DNA of 5,756 nucleotides from an uncultured Eubacteriales bacterium. Its GTDB lineage: Bacteria; Bacillota; Clostridia; Oscillospirales; CAG-272. Under the pieces are notes generated by a model that was not told the DNA's origin, made no database searches, and was given only the letters and a program-made list of their open reading frames with translations. The first letter of the stretch is position 1. Every line of letters begins with the position of its first letter. The position numbers were made by a program, and so were the translations under genes. Shown here piece after piece: positions 1 to 4,570 of the stretch. Where the stretch lies: assembly GCA_900321265.1 (NCBI GenBank), contig ONVJ01000063.1, positions 1 through 5,756 of the forward strand, written 5' to 3'.

Positions 1-163
1 CAACATGGACCGCGAGAACGCCGACGCGCTCGAGGCGAGCACCGACTGCTTCACCGGCGCGCCCGACGCGCTGAAGATCTATTTCAAAACCGAAACATCC
101 TACGCGACCTTCTCCACCGGCTACTGGTGGGGCCTGCACGCCGCGAGGATGGTGAAACCATAA
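1..163 (+). CDS. C-terminal end of an unrecognised protein (5' truncated by window)
   Basis: An open frame enters from the left edge (first full codon at 2) and stops at TAA 161-163, giving 53 visible residues. They begin NMDRENADALEASTDC and end in an aromatic-rich stretch, TGYWWGLHAARMVKP. The codons are strongly GC-biased at third positions, like the other flanking genes, and a strong terminator follows within 15 bases, so this is a real gene end and not a chance frame. No membrane helix or catalytic motif can be recognised in the fragment. The family is unknown to me; a secreted or cytosolic enzyme are both possible. The gene converges on the DUF218 gene, with about 100 bases between the stops. 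Confidence 0.7.
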   Translation, partial: NMDRENADALEASTDCFTGAPDALKIYFKTETSYATFSTGYWWGLHAARMVKP

Positions 164-177
164 AGCACATATCAGGA

Positions 178-239
178 ATATCACCAGGGGCTGCCGCACG
201 ACCCGTCTTAAGGGTCGCGCGGCAGCCCGTGATATTTTT
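178..239 (+). terminator. Rho-independent terminator of the left-edge gene, possibly bidirectional
   Basis: A long interrupted hairpin lies 14 bases after the stop of the left-edge gene. The outer arms are ATATCAC (178-184) and GTGATAT (229-235). The main arms are GGGCTGCCGC (188-197) and GCGGCAGCCC (219-228). The inner arms are CGACCC and GGGTCG around a short loop near 206-211. A T run (236-239) follows on the plus strand. On the minus strand the hairpin also lies just beyond the stop of the convergent DUF218 gene, but no comparable T run follows there, so termination in that direction would be weaker. Confidence 0.85.
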
Positions 240-264
240 ACGGCTGCCTGCAACGACGTCTGCG

Positions 265-1749
265 CTAAAGTACCACCGACAGATACTTTATCAGCACCGC
301 GATGATTATCATTACCGCCGCGGCGGCGATCACTGCGGCGTGCTTCATTCGCTCCGACACCATAGTCGCGATGAACTCGCGTACGAAGGCGTTGATCCAG
401 AAATACCTTTTTGTCGGACTGCCGATCCCTTCCGCGGAGAGTCCCAGCCGGTCGGCGGTGAGCCCGGCGCGGAAGACGTGGTAGTTCGTCGTTGAGAAGG
501 CGACCTTCACTTCTTTCCCTCCACTGTGCTCCTTTATCAGTTCGGATGAGAAGAGCATGTTCTCGCGGGTGTCGGTCGATCTTGTCTCGGGCAGGATGCG
601 GTCTTCGGGCACGCCTGCCTGCGACAGGTATCTGCCGATCGCCTCGGCCTCCGGGAACGGTTCGTCGGCTCCCATGCCTCCCGAGGGCAGGAAGAAGATG
701 TCTCTCCCGGTCTTCTCCTTCTGCATGCGGGCAAACTCGAGCGCACGGTCGGCTCGCGAGCGGAGAAGGGGAGTGAGCGTCCCGTCCTCCCTGATCATGC
801 AGCCGAGGATGATGATATAGTCCTTGTCGAAGGCTGGGATATGCCTCGCAGCGGCGATCCCGAATATTACGGTTCCGATGAGTATGCACTCGAGATAGGT
901 GACGAACATTGATATAACGCCTTCGGTGAGCAGCTCGATGTAAAGCCCGGCTCCGCGCTCGTTGTGGACGTCGAGTATCGCGTTCGGGGACCACTGAAGG
1001 TATTCTCCCAGCGCCCCCGGAAGCAGGGTGAGGAGGCAGAGAGCGGCCCCCAGGATGACACCCAGCATGTTGCGCCAGCTTCGACCCTCGCGGCGCATAA
1101 GGCTTAGGCTGCTCAGCGCGACGAGGATCGACAGCACAAATGCCGCAGGCAGGACGATCATCGAAAAGTGATGGAGCGTGCTCAGAAATTCAGAAGCTGA
1201 ATCGACGATCCCCCGGTATCCGAAGCACTGCCGGGCGGTCGTCAGGATGAAGAAGCAGAGAAAGACGATGAGTCCGGTCCTCATGACGTTGCTGTAGCGG
1301 TAGAGGCTTTCCCTGATCTCGCGGCGCAGCTTCCCGATCTCGTGATACAGCGCGGCAAGAAGGAAGAGGATCGACGATACCGGGACGGCGATGTCACCGG
1401 TGCTGTCGCCGAAAGGCGTATCGTATGTCAGGACTCCGAGCGGACCTGTGACGATCCTGAAAAGAAACTGCGTTTTGCCGCCGTAGTAAACGCCGACGTC
1501 GGTCTTTCCGCGCCTAAGCGGGGAGAAGCCGATGAGGAGCGCGCCGTCCTTTATCTCGAATCCCGTTATTTCCGCGGCGGGATCTGCGCCGTCGATCCTC
1601 ACTTCGACCGATCCTGCGTCGGCGGGCAGCGGATCCTGCAGGTCCGCTTCGGTCAGTTTTACGGTATATCTCTGCCCGAGAAGGATCACGAGAAGAGAGC
1701 ATATCGCGAAGAGCGCCGCTCCGATCAGCAGAAGCTTTTTGAAACTCAT
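265..1749 (-). CDS. Polytopic membrane protein with a DUF218 (YdcF/SanA/ElyC-like) domain
   Basis: A 494-residue membrane protein whose likely role is in the cell envelope; the exact reaction is unknown. Order of parts: membrane anchor at about 4-25; a predicted extracytoplasmic beta-rich segment at about 26-118; five further hydrophobic helices at about 119-137, 157-175, 194-218, 228-249 and 275-302; a DUF218 domain at about 309-445; and a last helix at about 469-491. DUF218 hallmarks are visible: IIILGC (312-317), LRSRADRA (329-336), FLPSGGMGADE (353-363), the EAEAI helix (367-371), STDTRENM (391-398) and STTNYHVFRA (419-428). E. coli YdcF, SanA and ElyC share this domain, and the latter two are linked to envelope integrity. 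I chose ATG at 1749 because AGGAC lies upstream and the hydrophobic anchor starts at once. A GTG at 1794 is in frame but would overlap the likely -10. The gene is transcribed alone, away from the small-gene cassette. The domain call is firm; the function is inferred. Confidence 0.88.
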   Translation of the reverse strand: MSFKKLLLIGAALFAICSLLVILLGQRYTVKLTEADLQDPLPADAGSVEVRIDGADPAAEITGFEIKDGALLIGFSPLRRGKTDVGVYYGGKTQFLFRIVTGPLGVLTYDTPFGDSTGDIAVPVSSILFLLAALYHEIGKLRREIRESLYRYSNVMRTGLIVFLCFFILTTARQCFGYRGIVDSASEFLSTLHHFSMIVLPAAFVLSILVALSSLSLMRREGRSWRNMLGVILGAALCLLTLLPGALGEYLQWSPNAILDVHNERGAGLYIELLTEGVISMFVTYLECILIGTVIFGIAAARHIPAFDKDYIIILGCMIREDGTLTPLLRSRADRALEFARMQKEKTGRDIFFLPSGGMGADEPFPEAEAIGRYLSQAGVPEDRILPETRSTDTRENMLFSSELIKEHSGGKEVKVAFSTTNYHVFRAGLTADRLGLSAEGIGSPTKRYFWINAFVREFIATMVSERMKHAAVIAAAAVMIIIAVLIKYLSVVL

Positions 1750-1755
1750 AATGCC

Positions 1756-1760
1756 GTCCT
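1756..1760 (-). promoter_or_regulatory. Ribosome binding site deciding the start of the DUF218 gene
   Basis: On the minus strand the sequence AGGAC sits about 6-7 nt before ATG 1749. It favours that start over the in-frame GTG at 1794, which adds 15 residues with no signal-like character. Confidence 0.6.
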
Positions 1761-1796
1761 GTATTGCTATTTGAATCATATGGAAACGAAACACTT

Positions 1797-1825
1797 CATA
1801 TATATCGCTTTTTTCTTCATTTCAA
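1797..1825 (-). promoter_or_regulatory. Candidate promoter of the DUF218 gene
   Basis: On the minus strand TTGAAA (1820-1825) is followed after 17 bases by TATATG (1797-1802), or TATATA-like one base over. This predicts transcription starting near 1790 and a leader of about 40 nt to ATG 1749. The match is good but not perfect in an AT-rich region, so other assignments are possible. Confidence 0.5.
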
Positions 1826-1951
1826 GGCTTTTGCGAATTTTCATAAGGGCAATATATCACATTTTTCTCTAAAAATCAAGTGCAGAAACGTTCCTTCTAG
1901 AAAAATATCAATTTTACCACTAGTTGCGCTATGCTTTAACCAACAAAAATC

Positions 1952-1980
1952 TTGACAAAGAAGGATTTGTGGGTTATAAT
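1952..1980 (+). promoter_or_regulatory. Perfect consensus sigma-70/SigA promoter of the four-gene cassette
   Basis: TTGACA (1952-1957) and TATAAT (1975-1980) are separated by exactly 17 bases. Transcription would start near 1986-1988, only about 10 nt before ATG 1997. The frame of the first cassette gene is open back to a TTG at 1952, but that TTG is part of the -35 box, so it cannot be the translation start. No clear operator dyad overlaps the boxes, so any repression by a cassette product would need a site not obvious by eye. Confidence 0.88.
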
Positions 1981-1996
1981 ATATACGGGTGATGAA

Positions 1997-2305
1997 ATGT
2001 TACTGTTAGAAGAAATCGTTCTGCAGGAAAAGAGCAGAATAGAAAAAATGATGTCTTTGTATGAATCGGAGCTTATTTCTTTGCCGCACGGTGTGCTGGT
2101 TAAGAAAAATATCAACGGCAAAGAATACTGCTACGTTCAGTACCGAGAAGGGAAAAAAGTAGTATCGAAGTATATCGGCAATTCGGAAGAAAAGGTCGCC
2201 GAAGTGAAAGCCCGGCTTGAACGAAGACGGCAGATAGAAACGATATTGAAAAATCTCAAAGCGGAATATGCTTTGGCACAGAAATATGCGGAGATGATCG
2301 TATGA
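1997..2305 (+). CDS. Small basic/coiled protein, first gene of the cassette (possible antitoxin or partner)
   Basis: A 102-residue cytosolic protein. An N-terminal helix (about 3-26) leads to a compact central module at about 29-61 with the pattern LPHGVLVKK, GKEYCYVQYREG, KKVVSKYIG. A charged helical, probably coiled-coil C-terminus follows (about 63-98, including ARLERRRQIE). I recall the central pattern from small uncharacterised proteins of bacteria and archaea, but I cannot name a family with confidence. The module is rich in basic and aromatic residues, which would suit nucleic-acid or protein contact; this is inference. ATG 1997 is chosen because the promoter -10 ends at 1980 and upstream in-frame codons fall inside the promoter. 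GGGTG before the start is only a weak ribosome binding site. The stop overlaps the next start (ATGA), so the two are translationally coupled, as is common for antitoxin-toxin pairs. Confidence 0.8.
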   Translation: MLLLEEIVLQEKSRIEKMMSLYESELISLPHGVLVKKNINGKEYCYVQYREGKKVVSKYIGNSEEKVAEVKARLERRRQIETILKNLKAEYALAQKYAEMIV

Positions 2306-2799
2306 TTATTTATCACGGCAGCAATCTTACGGTTGAAAAACCGATAATAGTGACTCCGAACAGATATCTTGATTTTGGCGTGGGTTTTTATACAACTACA
2401 AATTTCGATCAGGCGCTGAACTTTGCGGGCAAGGTCACGATGCGCAAGAAAAACGGTCGCAGCACCGTTAACATCTATGAGCTTGACGAAAGCATTTTTG
2501 AAAAGGTGAGCCTCTTGAGCTTTGAGAGCGCAGATGAGGCGTGGCTCGATTTCGTTTCCGATAACCGTTCCGGCGTTGACCGGCCCGCGGAGTACGATCT
2601 GATCTTCGGTCCGGTTGCCAATGATGACGTATATCAGACCTTTATCCTCTATTCCACCGGAGTCTATACCAAGGAGCAGACTATTGAAGCGCTGAAGATC
2701 AAGAAGCTGTATAATCAGTACGTTTTCACGACCGACCGCGCATTGTCGTTCCTCACCTTCAAAGATGTAAAATGCGGAAAGGAGCGTTTCGATGGATAA
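2302..2799 (+). CDS. DUF3990-like protein, candidate ADP-ribosyltransferase-fold toxin
   Basis: A 165-residue cytosolic protein that resembles the DUF3990 family. Visible signatures are MIIYHGSN at 1-8, LDFGVGFYTTTN at 23-34, FAGKV at 41-45, WLDFV at 81-85, YDLIFGPVANDDVY at 98-111, and NQYVFTTDRALSFL at 138-151. The layout of His in a YHG start, Tyr in a GxGFYTT stretch and a late polar residue in a strand (Q139) fits the H-Y-[E/Q] pattern of ADP-ribosyltransferase-like folds. As I recall, DUF3990 has been grouped with that superfamily; catalytic activity is not shown here. If active, it would use NAD+ to modify a cellular target. No signal peptide or membrane segment is seen. It overlaps the gene before it by 4 nt and the gene after it by 8 nt, which implies balanced co-translation. 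Family call good; toxin role inferred. Confidence 0.85.
   Translation: MIIYHGSNLTVEKPIIVTPNRYLDFGVGFYTTTNFDQALNFAGKVTMRKKNGRSTVNIYELDESIFEKVSLLSFESADEAWLDFVSDNRSGVDRPAEYDLIFGPVANDDVYQTFILYSTGVYTKEQTIEALKIKKLYNQYVFTTDRALSFLTFKDVKCGKERFDG
2778..2784 (+). promoter_or_regulatory. Ribosome binding site inside the DUF3990-like gene
   Basis: AAAGGAG lies 7 nt before ATG 2792, within the last codons of the DUF3990-like gene. It supports the 79-residue protein as a true gene despite the 8-nt overlap. Confidence 0.75.
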
Positions 2800-3031
2800 G
2801 CAGAAATTCAAGGCAATGCTGATATTATTAATTCCTCAGCTTGTAAAAGAGATCGTTGAGCGGGAAAACATATCCGAGACCGCGGCCACCGGCGCTCTTT
2901 ATGAGTCGGAGCTTTACGCGGCGCTTGAAGAGGAAGAAACAAAGCTGTGGCATCTCAGCCCCAAGGCGCTTTATGAGCTGTATGCGGAGGAAAAGACTAC
3001 GGGTAAGATCACCTATCCCGAGGAGGCCTGA
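2792..3031 (+). CDS. Small acidic helical protein of the cassette (79 aa), unnamed family
   Basis: A 79-residue predicted all-helical protein with a hydrophobic N-terminal helix, MLILLIPQLVKEIVE, at about 9-23. An acidic middle (LYAALEEEETKLWHLSP, 41-57) and an acidic tail ending GKITYPEEA follow. The first helix carries lysines and glutamates on both sides and is short, so a soluble helix is likelier than a membrane span. I recall similar small proteins next to DUF3990 and DUF3791 genes in gut Firmicutes, but cannot give a family name. The strong acidic character would suit an inhibitor of, or scaffold for, the DUF3990-like partner; that is inference. The start at ATG 2792 has AAAGGAG at good spacing. 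The stop is 2 nt before the next start, so the gene belongs to the operon. Confidence 0.8.
   Translation: MDKQKFKAMLILLIPQLVKEIVERENISETAATGALYESELYAALEEEETKLWHLSPKALYELYAEEKTTGKITYPEEA
3021..3026 (+). promoter_or_regulatory. Ribosome binding site of the DUF3791-like gene
   Basis: A perfect AGGAGG lies inside the final codons of the 79-residue gene and 7 nt before ATG 3034. It is the strongest ribosome binding site in the cassette, suggesting the last gene is made in excess of the first ones. An excess over the toxin is typical of an antitoxin. Confidence 0.8.
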
Positions 3032-3033
3032 TC

Positions 3034-3237
3034 ATGAGTAAAGAAACAACATTTCTGATCTATTGTATAGAAATATATAAAAACGCCAAATCACTCAGCG
3101 GGAAGCAGGTTATGGCGCTGTTTAACAAATATCACGTGCCGGAGTATCTTGTCAGCTATTATGAAGCATTGCATACCACCGGAGAAAGATATATCGTAGA
3201 CGATATCGACCTGTATATTGCCGCAAGGCAGGCATAG
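3034..3237 (+). CDS. DUF3791-like small protein, last gene of the cassette
   Basis: A 67-residue cytosolic protein matching the DUF3791 pattern: FLIYCIEIYKNAKSLSGKQV (7-26), LFNKYHVPEYL (29-39), YYEALHTTG (42-50), and a DDIDLYI end (56-62). The whole length is used by the family, so it is complete. It is predicted to be helical with a short C-terminal strand or helix and has no membrane segment. DUF3791 genes recurrently sit beside DUF3990 genes in gut Firmicutes, a pairing I know from general annotation experience; its molecular role is not established. The start is ATG 3034 after AGGAGG. A transcription terminator lies about 75 bases downstream and closes the operon. The likely role is partner or antitoxin of the DUF3990-like protein; confidence in the family is good, in the role low. 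Confidence 0.85.
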   Translation: MSKETTFLIYCIEIYKNAKSLSGKQVMALFNKYHVPEYLVSYYEALHTTGERYIVDDIDLYIAARQA

Positions 3238-3290
3238 TACCGTTGGCTCAAGGCCTGCTGAAGTGTGCTGAAAACAAGCCCGAAAATCAA

Positions 3291-3304
3291 TCGGCAGGCG
3301 CCGA
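3291..3304 (-). terminator. Small secondary hairpin downstream of the tRNA terminator
   Basis: TCGGC (3291-3295) pairs with GCCGA (3300-3304) around a 4-base loop. On the minus strand it is followed by TTGATTTT. It could act as a backup stop for tRNA transcription that passes the main hairpin; the stem is only 5 bp. Confidence 0.35.
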
Positions 3305-3313
3305 AAAAATCAA

Positions 3314-3341
3314 AAAATCAGGGGATCTCTCCCCTGATTTT
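3314..3341. terminator. Bidirectional terminator shared by the cassette and tRNA-Pro
   Basis: A perfect 12-bp stem, AAAATCAGGGGA (3314-3325) with TCCCCTGATTTT (3330-3341), closes on a TCTC loop. On the plus strand the T run is short and is part of the stem. On the minus strand the stem is followed by TTTTTTGATTTTTT, ideal for ending the tRNA transcript. The single hairpin separates the convergent four-gene operon and tRNA gene. Confidence 0.88.
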
Positions 3342-3342
3342 C

Positions 3343-3418
3343 TGGTCTGAGTGATGTGACTTGAACACACGGCCTCTACCACCCCAAGGTAGCGCGCTAC
3401 CAACTGCGCCACACCCAG
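3343..3418 (-). tRNA. tRNA-Pro, anticodon GGG, with encoded CCA
   Basis: The minus strand folds into a complete 76-nt cloverleaf. The acceptor stem is CTGGGTG with CACTCAG (one G-U). The D arm is GCGC/GCGC with loop AGTTGGTA. The anticodon stem is CTACC/GGTAG around loop TTGGGGT, so the anticodon is GGG, reading the proline codons CCC and CCU. The variable loop is AGGCC. The T arm is GTGTG/CACAT with loop TTCAAGT. Discriminator A73 and CCA are encoded. The C1-G72 pair with A73 fits what is known for bacterial proline tRNAs. The gene has its own promoter and terminator and is intact; no element has disrupted its 3' end. Confidence 0.97.
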
Positions 3419-3446
3419 ATAGCTGCCTTCTTCCGAACGCCGTATT

Positions 3447-3475
3447 ATTATAGCACAATCGCTTTTTGTTGTCAA
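3447..3475 (-). promoter_or_regulatory. Consensus extended -10 promoter of tRNA-Pro
   Basis: On the minus strand TTGACA (3470-3475) and TATAAT (3447-3452) are 17 bases apart, with TGC just before the -10 box (extended -10). Transcription would start near 3440, giving a 5' leader of about 22 nt for RNase P to remove before position 3418. Confidence 0.88.
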
Positions 3476-3508
3476 TAGTCTTTTTTGACAAAAACTGTCA
3501 TGCGGGTG

Positions 3509-3550
3509 AAAAAGGAAGCCGCCGCGGGGCCTTCAAAGGCCCCGCGGCGG
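3509..3550 (-). terminator. Rho-independent terminator of the OB-fold lipoprotein gene
   Basis: The arms CCGCCGCGGGGCC (3519-3531) and GGCCCCGCGGCGG (3538-3550) form a 13-bp, almost pure GC stem with a 6-base loop. On the minus strand it is followed by CTTCC and then a T5 run (3509-3513). It lies about 30 bases after the lipoprotein stop and also shields the tRNA promoter from upstream transcription. Confidence 0.88.
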
Positions 3551-3579
3551 ATCATTTGGTATGCCGTATTCTGTCCGGA

Positions 3580-4404
3580 TTACGAAGCGGCCTTGATGGA
3601 GGTCACCTGGATCTGGGCACCGTCGTACCAGTAGAGGTAGCCCTCGATGTCGACCTTGTCGCCGATCTTAAGAGCCTCGGCGGCCTTGTAGACGTCGGAG
3701 TCCTTGTTGCAGAAATCAGACTCGACGAGGTAGGTGTAGGTGCCGTCGCCGACCTTGATCTTGAAGTAGACGTCATCGCCCTGTGTGCCGGTGCCGTTGT
3801 ACTTGTAAAGGGAGGCGTAGTCCTTGCCTTCGACGGTGGAGGCGACGATCTCGGCGCCCTTGACGCTGACGAACCTGTTCTGGTTCTTGATGAGGTCTTC
3901 CGACGCGAGCGAGGATGTGATGTCAAGCACGTCCGCGACGTACTTGTCGGTCCCGACGACCTCGAGAGCGGTTACGTTGCTGACTTCGATCTCGCCGTGG
4001 TATTCGGCTTTGGAACCGGTCACCTTGAGCTTGGCGCCGATCTCGAGCTTGGCGTAATCTTCGGCCTCGCATTCGTAGCGGTAAACATAGTATGCTCCGT
4101 CTCCGTCAACGAGATAGAGGCAGGTGTTCTTGTAGCCTTCGGAATAGTCGTACTTGGCCTGGAGGAAGCCTTCGATAACGGCTTCCTTGCCGGTCTCGAG
4201 AGCCAGGAAGGCGGCGTAGGTGAGAACGCCTTCGTCCTTTGCGTTGATGTCGAGCTGAGCGGCGCCATCGGTGGTGGAATCACCGGCGGGGGTCGCGGTG
4301 GTGTTGTCGGCAGCCGTGGTGGTCTCAGGCTTTCCGCCGGTGCATCCGGCGAAGCAGCAGACAGCCATGGCAAGGACGAGAATCAGAGCGGTAAGCTTTT
4401 TCAT
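3580..4404 (-). CDS. Secreted lipoprotein with two OB-fold-like repeats
   Basis: A 274-residue exported protein. A type II signal peptide (KK at 2-3, hydrophobic core 4-19) ends in the lipobox FAGC, with Cys21 as the predicted lipidated residue. A Thr-rich flexible linker runs from about 22 to 50. Two related beta-rich domains follow, at about 73-150 and 176-272. Each ends in a matching block: LEIGAKLKVTG then IEVSNVTALEV in the first, LKIGDKVDIEG then IQVTSIKA in the second. This periodicity suggests duplicated OB-fold domains. It is anchored outside the membrane; the ligand is unknown. Short OB-fold lipoproteins are common in Clostridia and often lack assigned function. ATG 4404 follows AAGGAG at about 10 nt. 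The gene has its own promoter and terminator, so it is probably independent of the solute-binding gene upstream, though both could share envelope roles. Confidence 0.85.
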   Translation of the reverse strand: MKKLTALILVLAMAVCCFAGCTGGKPETTTAADNTTATPAGDSTTDGAAQLDINAKDEGVLTYAAFLALETGKEAVIEGFLQAKYDYSEGYKNTCLYLVDGDGAYYVYRYECEAEDYAKLEIGAKLKVTGSKAEYHGEIEVSNVTALEVVGTDKYVADVLDITSSLASEDLIKNQNRFVSVKGAEIVASTVEGKDYASLYKYNGTGTQGDDVYFKIKVGDGTYTYLVESDFCNKDSDVYKAAEALKIGDKVDIEGYLYWYDGAQIQVTSIKAAS

Positions 4405-4427
4405 CTTTGAAATACTCCTTTTTGTGT

Positions 4428-4446
4428 GCGGCAGCCGGGCTGCCGC
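4428..4446 (-). promoter_or_regulatory. Palindromic leader hairpin of the lipoprotein mRNA
   Basis: GCGGCAGCC (4428-4436) and GGCTGCCGC (4438-4446) are perfect 9-base arms around one base. In the lipoprotein mRNA this forms a very stable stem about 20 nt from the predicted 5' end and about 8 nt before the ribosome binding site. No T run follows on the minus strand, so it is not a terminator for that transcript. It could be an mRNA-stabilising leader hairpin or an operator. Confidence 0.6.
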
Positions 4447-4472
4447 GGACGTGTTTTTTTTGAACGCTTAAT

Positions 4473-4501
4473 ATTATATCATTTTGTTTGTGAGAAGTCA
4501 A
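4473..4501 (-). promoter_or_regulatory. Promoter of the OB-fold lipoprotein gene
   Basis: On the minus strand TTGACT (4496-4501) and TATAAT (4473-4478) are 17 bases apart, predicting a start near 4466 and a leader of about 60 nt that contains the palindromic hairpin and the AAGGAG site (4415-4420). Confidence 0.82.
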
Positions 4502-4570
4502 CAGTTATCGAGGTGTTTTTTTGTCGGGAATAACGGAAAAAGCAGATGAATCTCATATGAATCCCGCCGA

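Noticed and set aside
1750..1794. GTG at 1794 as start of the DUF218 gene
   Set aside because: It falls next to the probable -10 box and adds 15 residues that are not signal-like, whereas ATG 1749 has a ribosome binding site and leads straight into the anchor helix.
1342..1872. Plus-strand open frame (176 codons) opposite the start of the DUF218 gene
   Set aside because: It is a charged shadow of the real gene and runs into the divergent promoter region; no domain is seen.
1895..1922. TTCTAGAA palindrome and AAAAT/ATTTT pair in the divergent intergenic region
   Set aside because: They are short, AT-rich and not placed over either promoter's core; they are likely chance.
1952..1996. TTG at 1952 as start of the first cassette gene
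   Set aside because: This TTG is the first half of the -35 box of a perfect promoter, so the codon is not in the mRNA.
2137..2811. Minus-strand open frame (224 codons) across the first two cassette genes
   Set aside because: It is antisense to two overlapping genes with family signatures and ribosome binding sites, and no promoter or known motif supports it.
3343..3418. Attachment-site repeat of the tRNA-Pro 3' end elsewhere in the window
   Set aside because: I looked for the 3' end sequence (TGGTCTGAGTGATG on the plus strand) near 1861-1996 and elsewhere and saw no second copy.
3485..3510. TTGACA at 3485-3490 as a plus-strand -35
   Set aside because: No -10-like hexamer lies 16-18 bases downstream, and no plus-strand gene follows.
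3466..4410. Long plus-strand open frame (314 codons) opposite the lipoprotein gene
   Set aside because: Its composition (runs of Val, Gly, Leu, Asp) is what the antisense of a GC3-rich gene gives. It has no ribosome binding site, runs through the lipoprotein terminator, and the opposite strand has a clear signal peptide, lipobox, promoter and start.
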